Origin: Lutibacter sp. HS1-25
GTDB lineage: Bacteria > Bacteroidota > Bacteroidia > Flavobacteriales > Flavobacteriaceae
Length of the DNA: 61,964 bases
Assembly (NCBI RefSeq): GCF_004121075.1
Contig: NZ_RHLN01000136.1
Span: 1 to 61,964, forward strand
Reading direction: 5' to 3'
A program made the position numbers and the translations under genes. Each line of letters starts with the position of its first letter. The stretch's first letter is position 1. Shown here piece after piece: positions 53,171 through 61,597 of the stretch. A model generated the notes under the pieces. That model had not been told where the DNA came from and did no database searches. It was given only the letters and a program-made list of their open reading frames with translations.

Positions 53171-54613
53171 TTAATTATTAATATCTTGTATAAGAGCACC
53201 GTTTATATACGTATTTAAAAAATGTATCCCCACAACATTTTCAATTGAATAAGGGGTTTCAACTTTTTCAATAGTAACATTTTTTAGGGTCACATTTGTA
53301 ATTGGAGCCTCTTTGTATCCTTTTGCTAAAATGCCATATTTACCGCCATTTTTGACGGTAACATTTTCTAAAATCACATTTTTAACCGTTGGAATATATG
53401 CTCCTGTTTGACCACCATAAATGCCATAAAACATATTAATTTTTAATACAGCTTCTTTTACTTGACCTACTTCAATATTTCTAACATAAATATTTTCAGT
53501 AACACCACCTCTTCGTGAATTTGATTTTATTCTAATAGCTCTTTCAAGTTCTGGGCTATCCATTACACAGTTTTCAACAAAAACATTACGAACACCTGCT
53601 GAAATTTCACTTCCCATAACAACACCACCGTGACCATCAATCATTTTACAATTTTGTACAACTATATTCTCACTTTTTATAGCAACACGTCTACCATCTT
53701 CATCTCTTCCTGATTTAATAGCAATACAATCATCGCCTGTATTAAAAATACAATTTTTTATAAGAACATTTTTAGAATACTCAGGATCACAACCATCGTT
53801 ATTAGGTCCATGACTTTCAATAGTTACACCATCAACAATAACATTGGTGCTTTTTATTGGGTGTAGTATCCAAAAAGGAGCATTTATTACTTTAACACCT
53901 TGTATTAGAACATTATTACATTCAAATGGCTCAAAAAAGTTGGGTCTTAAATAATGACCATCTCCAAAAATTCTTTCAGCTACTGGAGTTCCTAAAGTTG
54001 ATAATTTCATTAAATGTGGAAGATTTAAACTGTCTAATTGAGAAGGCATATCGTTTGTCCAGCCAAATTCTTTACTACCTTTCCAAGTCCACCAATTATC
54101 AATACTTGCTTGACCGTTCAAAATACCTTTTCCAGTAACAGCGATATTTGATTGTTTGTAAGCATAAATTAAAGGCGAATAATTCATCAATTCAATTCCT
54201 TCAAAAGAGGTATGAACAAGAGGGTAGTAATCTTTAGGATTTGTACTAAATAAAATTTCAGCACCTTCATCTAAATGCAAATTAACATTGCTTTTTAAAT
54301 GAATAGCACCTGAGAAATATTTACCGGCAGGCACTAAAACTTTTCCGCCACCATTTGCAGCGCATTGGTTTATAGCATTATTAAAAGCTAGTGTATTATT
54401 AGTAACGCCATCAGAGATTGCGCCAAAATCAAGTACATTAAATGTACTGTCTTGAAAAACAGGTTCTTGAATACTATCTACAATTCGTTGCATTACCAAC
54501 CAAGGATCCGTAGCAACAACTTCCTTTTGTTTTGAATTGCAGGATGCGATTAATAATGCAGTTAAAACTAAAAAAAGGAAATTTTTATTGAAAAAAGCGA
54601 TAAGTTTAATCAT
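53171..54613 (-). CDS. GH28 polygalacturonase lipoprotein
   Basis: A 480-residue lipoprotein (LIASCNSKQ, Cys25). The right-handed beta-helix carries the GH28 catalytic set: NNDGCDPEY (~268), TGDDCIAIKSGRD (~293), GHGGVVMGSEI (~326) and RIKSNSRRGG (~360). The enzyme hydrolyses alpha-1,4-galacturonic acid bonds, probably in exo-fashion given the long N-terminal part. It has its own promoter and operator and reads toward susC, so it is co-regulated but separately transcribed. Confidence 0.92.
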   Translation of the reverse strand: MIKLIAFFNKNFLFLVLTALLIASCNSKQKEVVATDPWLVMQRIVDSIQEPVFQDSTFNVLDFGAISDGVTNNTLAFNNAINQCAANGGGKVLVPAGKYFSGAIHLKSNVNLHLDEGAEILFSTNPKDYYPLVHTSFEGIELMNYSPLIYAYKQSNIAVTGKGILNGQASIDNWWTWKGSKEFGWTNDMPSQLDSLNLPHLMKLSTLGTPVAERIFGDGHYLRPNFFEPFECNNVLIQGVKVINAPFWILHPIKSTNVIVDGVTIESHGPNNDGCDPEYSKNVLIKNCIFNTGDDCIAIKSGRDEDGRRVAIKSENIVVQNCKMIDGHGGVVMGSEISAGVRNVFVENCVMDSPELERAIRIKSNSRRGGVTENIYVRNIEVGQVKEAVLKINMFYGIYGGQTGAYIPTVKNVILENVTVKNGGKYGILAKGYKEAPITNVTLKNVTIEKVETPYSIENVVGIHFLNTYINGALIQDINN

Positions 54614-54666
54614 ATATAATTTTTTTAAGAAATTAATTTTTTTCGATTTTATTAATATCTAATAAT

Positions 54667-54678
54667 GCAATCGATTAC
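54667..54678. promoter_or_regulatory. LacI-type operator at the GH28 promoter
   Basis: GCAATCGATTAC is one base from the palindrome. It lies one base downstream of the -7 element of the GH28 promoter, with the same spacing as at susC. Confidence 0.7.
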
Positions 54679-54679
54679 A

Positions 54680-54710
54680 CAAAAATATAAAAATACTTTT
54701 AATTTACAAA
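54680..54710 (-). promoter_or_regulatory. GH28 polygalacturonase promoter
   Basis: On the minus strand TTTG (54710-54707), 19 bases, then TATTTTTG (54687-54680): an exact Bacteroidota -33/-7 pair. Confidence 0.7.
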
Positions 54711-54834
54711 TATTTTTTACTTTACGGCTTAATTTACAGATAATTTAAATTTAATAATGTTTTATTGAAAGTTTAAAAATTTTCGGTTATTTTAAAGAAC
54801 ATATGGCTGTTTTTTTAACTAAAAACCTGAATTT

Positions 54835-54846
54835 GTAATCGATTTC
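54835..54846. promoter_or_regulatory. LacI-type operator upstream of lacI (autoregulation)
   Basis: GTAATCGATTTC is one base from the palindrome. It begins at the last base of a -7-like TGAATTTG (54828-54835), ~70 bases before the lacI ATG. This suggests the regulator represses its own gene. The -33 element is weak. Confidence 0.6.
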
Positions 54847-54915
54847 AGTTATAATGTGTTTAATCAAAATATTTTTATATTTTTACTTCATAATATTAGC
54901 TCTTTTAATTCAAAA

Positions 54916-55944
54916 ATGAAAAAGAAAACAACAATTTACGATATCGCAGTTAAATTAAATATTACTGCAGCCACAGTGTCTAGAGCACTAAATAATAATA
55001 GCAAAATAAGTGAAGCTACTCGTGAATTAGTTCAAAAGACGGCATTAAAAATGAATTACGAGCAAAACAAAGTTGCATTAGCTTTAAAAAGTGGTAAAAG
55101 CTATAATGTTGGCGTAATTGTTCCTCGTATTGATACCACTTTTTTTGGTTCGGTTATTAGAGCAATAGAAGAAGAGTTGTATCCTGCTGGCTACCACGTT
55201 ATTATTTGTCAAACTCATGATATTGAAAGTAGAGAAGTTGAAAACATAACAACTTTAATAAATGCGCAAGTTGATGGTATTTTAATGTCTATTTCATCTC
55301 CAGACATAGACTTAAATGTTATAAATCAAATTGTAAAAAAAAACATTCCACTCATATTTTTTGATAGAAAAAAAGATATAGAGGGTGTTAGTTCTGTTGT
55401 TATTAATGATTTTGAAGGTGGATATAAGGTAACTAAACAATTGATTGAGCAAGGTTGTAAAAAAATTGTTCACATTAACGGTAACCCTAAAATAAAAATA
55501 TTTCAAGAACGTTGTAGAGGCTACAAACATGCGCTTAAAGATAGTGGATTAGCATACGATGAAAAATTAGTATTTGAAACAAAAAGTAATGTAGAGGAAG
55601 GGAGAAGAGTAGCTAAATTACTATTAGCAATGGATACGCTGCCAGACGGTGTTTTTTCTTCGAGTGATTTTACGGCACTAGGTGTAATTCAAGAATTAAA
55701 AGAAAATGGTGTTAAAATTCCGGAAGATATTTGCGTTGCTGGTTTTGCAAATGAACCTTTTACAAAATTTATGGAATTATCTATAACTTCTGTTGATCAA
55801 TCACCTTTAGAAATGGGTAAAATGACAGCCAAAGTATTTTTAGAACAAGTAAATAACAAAGAAATTAAAATTGAAAAGAAAGTTGTTTTAGAGCCTAAAT
55901 TAATGATTAGAAAATCATCTTTGAGAAAAGTAATTTCAAAATAA
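54916..55944 (+). CDS. LacI-family transcriptional regulator of the pectin locus
   Basis: A 342-residue repressor from ATG 54916 (a GTG at 54856 would add 20 unlikely residues). The N-terminal HTH and hinge (TIYDIAVKLNITAATVSRAL, then ALKSGKSYNVGVIVP) are typical, and the periplasmic-binding-protein-like sensor domain spans ~62-335 with FFDRKKDIEGVSSVVINDFE and DGVFSSSDFTALGVIQEL. It is the only regulator in the locus and is encoded opposite to all pectin genes. Palindromes close to GTAATCGATTAC, a LacI-type operator form, lie at the promoters of susC, GH28, the 27284-28114 gene and its own gene. The inducer is probably a galacturonate-derived sugar acid or oligomer (inference). Confidence 0.9.
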   Translation: MKKKTTIYDIAVKLNITAATVSRALNNNSKISEATRELVQKTALKMNYEQNKVALALKSGKSYNVGVIVPRIDTTFFGSVIRAIEEELYPAGYHVIICQTHDIESREVENITTLINAQVDGILMSISSPDIDLNVINQIVKKNIPLIFFDRKKDIEGVSSVVINDFEGGYKVTKQLIEQGCKKIVHINGNPKIKIFQERCRGYKHALKDSGLAYDEKLVFETKSNVEEGRRVAKLLLAMDTLPDGVFSSSDFTALGVIQELKENGVKIPEDICVAGFANEPFTKFMELSITSVDQSPLEMGKMTAKVFLEQVNNKEIKIEKKVVLEPKLMIRKSSLRKVISK

Positions 55945-55984
55945 ATTAAAGATTTATTAGTAACTTAAATGAATAGATTATAAC

Positions 55985-56017
55985 AAAAAAGCCAAGATTT
56001 ATATGCTTGGCTTTTTT
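55985..56017. terminator. Bidirectional terminator between lacI and uxaA
   Basis: AAAAAAGCCAAG (55985-55996) and CTTGGCTTTTTT (56006-56017) form a 12-bp stem with T-runs on both strands. It ends both the lacI transcript and the convergent catabolic operon. Confidence 0.85.
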
Positions 56018-56046
56018 GTTTTTTAAAATATAGATTTCAAAATATT

Positions 56047-57657
56047 TTATAAAGAAACGCCTCTTCGCCAAGGAATAAAATCGTTTTGATTTAACAATTT
56101 AGCTTTGGTTTTAATTTTTCCACTTGCAACTTCTATTATAAAATCGAGCATTTCTTCAGCCATTTCAACAATTGTTTTTTCGCCTCTAATAACAGCACCT
56201 GTGTCTATATCAATAATATCACTCATTTTTTGAGCCAATTCTGAATTAGATGAAACTTTAATAATAGGTGTAATTGGATTTCCTGTAGGTGTTCCTAAAC
56301 CTGTAGTAAATAATACAATTGTGGCTCCTGAACCTACCATAGCTGTGGTACTTTCAACATCGTTTCCAGGAGTACACAACAAATTTAACCCTGGTTTTGT
56401 AATGTATTCACCATAATCTAACACATCAACAACTGGAGATGAACCTCCTTTTTTAGCCGCTCCAGCCGATTTCATAGCGTCAGTAATTAATCCATCTTTT
56501 ATATTTCCTGGGGAAGGATTCATATCAAATCCAGAACCTGCATCAACTACAGATTTTTCATAAGCTTTCATTAAATGCAAAAACTTATTGGCAGCTGCTT
56601 CTTCAACACATCTATTAGCTAATTCTTGCTCAACACCACATAATTCTGGGAATTCAGATAAAATAGCCGTACTACCCAAAGCAACTAATAAATCTGATGT
56701 ATAACCTAAAGTAGGGTTTGCAGATATTCCTGAAAAACCATCAGATCCACCACACTCTAAACCAACTTTTAATTTTGAAAGTGGGGTAGGAGTACGTTGA
56801 ATATTATTTGCTTTTTTAATGGCTTCAAAAGAATCTTTAACAATGGCGCTTAACATTTCATCAACCGTACCCATTTGTTGTTGTTCAAAAATAAGTATTG
56901 GTTTTTTTGAATTTGGATTGATGGCTTTTAACGCATCTTTAAAAACACTAATCTGAAGATTTTGACAACCCAAACTTAAAACAGTAGCCCCAGCCACATT
57001 GGGATTGTTAACGTAACCTGCCAATAATTTTGCCAAACTTTCAGAGTCTTGCCTAATACCGCCACAACCACCTGGATGGGTTATAAATTTGACATCAATA
57101 TTATCAAAAACATCTGAAGATTTGTTGGTTATATTTGTTGCTTCATCTTCATTATTTATCAATGAACGCAGTAACATTTGGTGTGGATTCACCTTTTGCT
57201 TCAACAATTCTTTTTCAAAAATATCTTTTAGAATTTCAATATTTCTGTTTTCACAAAAAACCAACGGAAAAAACAACCAAACGTTTTCAGTACCTACTTG
57301 ACCGTCTTCTCTTTGGTATCCTAAAAAAGTTTTATCTTTCCACTTGTCAACGTTTGGAATGTTCCAACCAATATCACCTGTTTTTTTGTAAACTTTTTCG
57401 CTTTGATGTTTTACATTACTGGTAGTTAACAAGTCACCTTTTTCAATAACACCGCTTGCTTTACCAACCAAAACACCATACATTATAATTCTATCTCCAT
57501 CATTAAATTTGGCTAAGGATATTTTATGCTTGGCTTTTATATCTGATAAGATAGCGATATTTTCACCTTCAAAATCAACTACATCACCTACTTTTAAATT
57601 TATCAAAGCAACGGCAACATTGTCTGAAGGATGTACTTTTATTAACTTTTTTTGCAT
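56047..57657 (-). CDS. uxaA: Altronate dehydratase
   Basis: A 536-residue cytoplasmic enzyme that dehydrates D-altronate to 2-keto-3-deoxygluconate (KDG). The N-terminal SAF-like domain (~1-95, KLIKVHPSDNVAVALINL) and the large C-terminal domain are fused, as in UxaA. HPGGCGGIRQDSE, SLGCQNLQ and GLECGGSDGFSGISANP are conserved blocks; Cys/His residues there would bind the metal. It is the last gene of the four-gene operon eda-exuT-uxaB-uxaA, 21 bases after uxaB. The length is slightly above the E. coli enzyme. Confidence 0.92.
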   Translation of the reverse strand: MQKKLIKVHPSDNVAVALINLKVGDVVDFEGENIAILSDIKAKHKISLAKFNDGDRIIMYGVLVGKASGVIEKGDLLTTSNVKHQSEKVYKKTGDIGWNIPNVDKWKDKTFLGYQREDGQVGTENVWLFFPLVFCENRNIEILKDIFEKELLKQKVNPHQMLLRSLINNEDEATNITNKSSDVFDNIDVKFITHPGGCGGIRQDSESLAKLLAGYVNNPNVAGATVLSLGCQNLQISVFKDALKAINPNSKKPILIFEQQQMGTVDEMLSAIVKDSFEAIKKANNIQRTPTPLSKLKVGLECGGSDGFSGISANPTLGYTSDLLVALGSTAILSEFPELCGVEQELANRCVEEAAANKFLHLMKAYEKSVVDAGSGFDMNPSPGNIKDGLITDAMKSAGAAKKGGSSPVVDVLDYGEYITKPGLNLLCTPGNDVESTTAMVGSGATIVLFTTGLGTPTGNPITPIIKVSSNSELAQKMSDIIDIDTGAVIRGEKTIVEMAEEMLDFIIEVASGKIKTKAKLLNQNDFIPWRRGVSL

Positions 57658-57678
57658 TACAAATTACGTTTAAGTATG

Positions 57679-59133
57679 TTAAAATTGTTTACTAAAATTA
57701 GCAAATCCATTTTCAATTCCGTTTTCATCTATTTCTTTTAGAGCCAATGAAATTGCTTCAGACAAGTTGTTCACTTTTGTTAAATCTTCTCCCCAAAAAC
57801 TTTCATTTCCTAAAACAGCTGGTGCTATTTTATTATAATCTTTTGATTCCCAATATTCTTTAAATGTAGCAATAATTTCATCACTATCTTTTACGGGCAA
57901 TGCTTGTCCTTGCCACATTCCTTGATAAAAGCGAATTAAACAGGCAAACGAAAACGTTAAATGAGTAGGAAGTTTTTTATGAATAGCAACATAAGCTAAC
58001 AAACTTGGCAATACACGCACTTTAAATTTTGAAATTGAATTTAGTGCAATGTCTGACAATTGATGTTTGATAAACGGATTCCTAAAACGATCTAAAACTT
58101 CTTCAGCAAAGCTATTTAGTTCATCTTTATCCATATTTAACGTGTCATTTATTTCGCTAAAAACAACCTTATTTATAAATGTCCCTGTAAAAGAATTATC
58201 AACAGTTTCTTTCACGGTGCTATTACCATATAAAATAGAAAAAGGAACCATTGCTGTATGTGCACCATTTAAAATTCGAACTTTACGAGTTCTGTATGGT
58301 TGCATGTCTTTTACAATTTTTACATCTAAATTGGTTTTACTGAATGGTAATTTTGCTTTTAAATCATCGCCGCCTTCAATAACCCATAAAAAAAATGTTT
58401 CGGCTGCAACAATTAAATTATCTTGATAATCTAGCTGAGCATTGTAGCTTTCAATTTCGTCTTTTGGGTAACCCGGTACAATTCTATCGACTAAAGTACT
58501 ATGAAAAGTATTGTTATTTAATAACCAATTTTTAAAATCATCGCCTAATTTCCAATCTTCAATATATTGAAGAATAATTTCTTTTAATGTTTCAGAGTTA
58601 TGATTGATTAGTTCGCAAGGAATAATAGTTAAACCTTTATTAGCATCACCTTTAAAATGTTTAAAACGCTCGTATAATAATACTGTTAGCTTCGCAGGAA
58701 ACGAACTTGGAGGTTGCATTTCTTTAGTATCAGTAGCAACATATGCAATTCCGGATTCTGTTGTATTTGAAATTACAAAAGCTAATTCTTCTTCTTTTGC
58801 TAAACTTAAGTAATCTGAAAAATTTGCGTAAGGATCAACTCCTTTTACAATGTTGGAAATCAACTCAATTTCTTGAATTTCTTCACCTTTTTTTACACCT
58901 TTCATAAATAGGTTATACAAACCATCCTGATCGTTTAACATATTTATTAAACCTCTCTCAATTGGTTGAACAACAGCTATACCTGCGTTAAAATCAAGTT
59001 CTTTATTTAATTTTTGAAATGCATAATCTATAAAAGCTCTTAAGAAATTACCTTCTCCAAATTGAACTATTTTAATAGGAAGTTTTTCCTCTAAACCAGT
59101 ATTTTTTCTATTTAATTTTTTGATTGTTGACAT
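57679..59133 (-). CDS. uxaB: Tagaturonate reductase (mannitol dehydrogenase family)
   Basis: A 484-residue NAD-dependent reductase converting tagaturonate to altronate. The N-terminal Rossmann segment (KIVQFGEGNFLRAFIDYAF) and C-terminal helical domain with KVRILNGAHTAMVPFSILYG (catalytic Lys/Asn/His of the family) are present. UxaB is the best assignment because altronate dehydratase follows 21 bases downstream and a hexuronate transporter precedes it. Fructuronate reductase (UxuB) is the alternative. Confidence 0.9.
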   Translation of the reverse strand: MSTIKKLNRKNTGLEEKLPIKIVQFGEGNFLRAFIDYAFQKLNKELDFNAGIAVVQPIERGLINMLNDQDGLYNLFMKGVKKGEEIQEIELISNIVKGVDPYANFSDYLSLAKEEELAFVISNTTESGIAYVATDTKEMQPPSSFPAKLTVLLYERFKHFKGDANKGLTIIPCELINHNSETLKEIILQYIEDWKLGDDFKNWLLNNNTFHSTLVDRIVPGYPKDEIESYNAQLDYQDNLIVAAETFFLWVIEGGDDLKAKLPFSKTNLDVKIVKDMQPYRTRKVRILNGAHTAMVPFSILYGNSTVKETVDNSFTGTFINKVVFSEINDTLNMDKDELNSFAEEVLDRFRNPFIKHQLSDIALNSISKFKVRVLPSLLAYVAIHKKLPTHLTFSFACLIRFYQGMWQGQALPVKDSDEIIATFKEYWESKDYNKIAPAVLGNESFWGEDLTKVNNLSEAISLALKEIDENGIENGFANFSKQF

Positions 59134-59163
59134 ATTAAAACTTATGAATAATTAAATTATTTT

Positions 59164-60612
59164 TTACAAATCTGTTATTGGTCTGTATTTTGGAACTAAA
59201 GTTTTCATAACCGTCCAGCCTATTAGGTAACAAACGGCACAAATTGAAAAAATAATAAAATATCCCGCTTCAATTCCTTTGAATCCCATAAACGCCATAT
59301 TTGTATTTTCACTAAAATCAAATAAAACTCCAGAACCTTTATTAATAACAGTTGAACCCAATCCTCCTGCTAAGCCTCCAATTCCTGTAACAGTTGCAAT
59401 TGCTTTTTTAGGAAACATATCTCCCACTGTAGTAAAAATATTTGCTGACCAAGCTTGATGTGCTGCACCAGCAATTCCAATAATTATTACTGGAATCCAA
59501 TAGGTATAATGTCCTAAAGGCTGAGCAATTAAGGCTAACAGCGGAAAAAAGGCAAAAATTAACATGGCTCTCATTCTTCCTTCATAAGGATTCATTCCCT
59601 TTTTATCAACAAAATAGGTTGGCAACCATCCACCGATTATTGAAAGCAGTGTTATCATATATAAAACAAATAATGGGAACGCAGCTTCTGTAGAATCCAT
59701 TCCATAAACTGAACTTAAATAAGCTGGTGTCCAAAATAAGAAAAACCACCAAACACCATCTGTCATAAACTTACCAAATGCAAAAGCCCAAGTTTGTTTA
59801 TACTTAAAACAATCCATTAAAGTAGTTTTTTTAGTATTCTCAGGAACATATCCTTCTATTTTACTATCTGCAATGGTATCTTGCTGAATGTATTTCAATT
59901 CTTCAGCATTTACTTTTGGTTGTTTTTCTGGTTTTTCATACATAAATACCCAAAAACCCATCCATATAAAACCTAATGCCCCAATAATGATAAAAGACAT
60001 TTCCCAACCATATGCCTCTGCAATAAAAGGAATGGTAATTGGTGCTGCTAATGCTCCAACTGTTGCTCCTGCATTAAAAATGCTTGTAGAAAAGGCTCGG
60101 TCTTTTTTAGGAAAATATTCTGCAGTAGTTTTTATTGCAGCTGGAAAATTCCCAGCTTCTCCTAAAGCTAAAACAAAACGAGCAAAAATAAATAGCGTAA
60201 CACTTACATACATTACTAAGCCCGTATCACCAATTGTACTTATAATTTCTTTTGCTCTTTCAAAACCTACAAACCATTCTCCTGTTATATAACCTGCAGT
60301 TCCAATACCAGCAAAAGCATGTAAACAAGCTCCTAATGACCAAACTCCAATGGCCCAAAGAAATCCTTTTTTGGTATCCATAATATCTATAAAACGACCT
60401 GCAAATAATAAGGAAACAGCATAAAAAATAGAGAACAAGGCTGTTATGTTTCCGTAATCATTGTTAGTCCAATGAAATTCTGGGGCTATAAAATCTTTCC
60501 ATGTTAAAGAAAGAACTTGCCTGTCTAAATAATTTATGGTTGTGGCCATGAACAGAAGTCCACAGATGGTCCATCTATACTTTGTTGCTTTTTTTGGAGA
60601 TAAGTCACTCAT
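59164..60612 (-). CDS. exuT: Hexuronate transporter, MFS (ExuT-like)
   Basis: A 482-residue major-facilitator protein of the anion:cation symporter family with 12 predicted helices. INYLDRQVLSL, ALFSIFYAVSLLFAGRFID, and FARFVLALGEAGNFPAAIKT are hallmarks of this family, and the last region holds ITTPIGL-like GIGGLAGGLGSTVINKGSG. It imports galacturonate and glucuronate with protons. It follows eda by 46 bases and precedes uxaB by 30. Its family also carries sialate or phthalate, but the catabolic neighbours point to hexuronates. Confidence 0.9.
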   Translation of the reverse strand: MSDLSPKKATKYRWTICGLLFMATTINYLDRQVLSLTWKDFIAPEFHWTNNDYGNITALFSIFYAVSLLFAGRFIDIMDTKKGFLWAIGVWSLGACLHAFAGIGTAGYITGEWFVGFERAKEIISTIGDTGLVMYVSVTLFIFARFVLALGEAGNFPAAIKTTAEYFPKKDRAFSTSIFNAGATVGALAAPITIPFIAEAYGWEMSFIIIGALGFIWMGFWVFMYEKPEKQPKVNAEELKYIQQDTIADSKIEGYVPENTKKTTLMDCFKYKQTWAFAFGKFMTDGVWWFFLFWTPAYLSSVYGMDSTEAAFPLFVLYMITLLSIIGGWLPTYFVDKKGMNPYEGRMRAMLIFAFFPLLALIAQPLGHYTYWIPVIIIGIAGAAHQAWSANIFTTVGDMFPKKAIATVTGIGGLAGGLGSTVINKGSGVLFDFSENTNMAFMGFKGIEAGYFIIFSICAVCYLIGWTVMKTLVPKYRPITDL

Positions 60613-60658
60613 AATTTAAAATTTTATTTACGTCTATATTTTTAATGAAATTGATGTA

Positions 60659-61327
60659 TTACTTTCTGATTTCTTTGATTAAAGCTATGGCGTTTTTAAC
60701 ATCTTGCTCTAATTTAGCGTAATCTTTATTTTTAATGATTTCTCCTGAAATTAATTGAGAACCCATTCCTACACAAGTTACACCTGCGCCAAACCAAGCC
60801 GATAAATTTTCCTTAGTTGGTGAAACACCTCCTGTTGGCATAATGCTTGTCCAAGGTTGAGGGCCTTTGATACCTTTTACAAACTGAGGTCCGTAAATAT
60901 CTCCAGGGAATAATTTTACAACTTCACAACCCAATTCTTCTGCTCTTGTAATTTCAGTTAAGGTTCCACAGCCTGGTGACCATAATACTTTACGACGGTT
61001 ACAAGCAATGGCAATGTCTTCTCTTAAAACTGGTGTTACAATAAAGTTTGCACCCAATGCCATATACAATGAAGCGGCCGCAGCATCGGTTACTGAACCA
61101 ACACCCATAATCATTCCTGGTAATTCTTTGATGGCATATTTGGTTAATTCGCCAAAAACTTCGTGAGCGAAATCACCACGAGCGGTAAACTCCATTAAAC
61201 GTGCACCACCATCGTAACACGCTTTTAATACTTTTTTACTTAATTCTATATCACTGTGAAAAAACAAAGGAATCATCCCTGTTTCTTTCATTGCCGTAGC
61301 AACTTCTATTCTTGTAAATTGTGCCAT
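60659..61327 (-). CDS. eda: KDPG/KHG aldolase
   Basis: A 222-residue class I aldolase that splits 2-keto-3-deoxy-6-phosphogluconate to pyruvate and glyceraldehyde 3-phosphate. MEFTARGD (Glu/Arg), ITRAEELGCEVVKLFPGDIY (Schiff-base Lys) and IMPTGGVSPTKENLSAWF are conserved. It is the first gene of the galacturonate operon. KDG kinase, which makes its substrate, and UxaC, which feeds the pathway, are not within the window. Confidence 0.92.
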   Translation of the reverse strand: MAQFTRIEVATAMKETGMIPLFFHSDIELSKKVLKACYDGGARLMEFTARGDFAHEVFGELTKYAIKELPGMIMGVGSVTDAAAASLYMALGANFIVTPVLREDIAIACNRRKVLWSPGCGTLTEITRAEELGCEVVKLFPGDIYGPQFVKGIKGPQPWTSIMPTGGVSPTKENLSAWFGAGVTCVGMGSQLISGEIIKNKDYAKLEQDVKNAIALIKEIRK

Positions 61328-61597
61328 TTTTTTTGTTTTATTTTATTTTGTTGGTTGTTGCGCTTCGACAAGCTCAGCGTGACAATTTTGTTATTCAATA
61401 TATCATTTGGATTCGACTACGCTCAGCCAACGATAACTTTTAGACTTCAGACTTTAAACTTTTCAACTATCATAATTTGGCTTCTATTACGCTCAGCCAA
61501 CGATAACTTTTAGACTATTCAACTATTCAACTATTATATGGCTTCGACTACGCTCAGCCACCGATAACTTTCAGACTTTAGACTTTCAAACTTTATT
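61328..61597. repeat. Cluster of dispersed repeats (TTCGACTACGCTCAGCCA type)
   Basis: The 270-base gap holds three copies of TTCTATTACGCTCAGCCA/TTCGACTACGCTCAGCCA followed by ACGATAACTTTTAGACT (starting ~61412, 61482 and 61542), and one related CTTCGACAAGCTCAGCGTGA near 61363. The copies are ~65 bases apart and separated by pyrimidine-rich ACTTTAGACT/CAACTATT runs. Such units are scattered in flavobacterial genomes; a role in regulation or a minimal mobile repeat is possible. Confidence 0.7.

Larger units (their letters stand above)
54614..54915. other. Divergent control region between GH28 and lacI genes
   Basis: 302 bases with no gene. It holds the GH28 promoter and operator (54667-54710) on the minus side and the lacI promoter with a weaker operator (54828-54846) on the plus side. 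The middle is a featureless AT-rich spacer. Confidence 0.6.
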
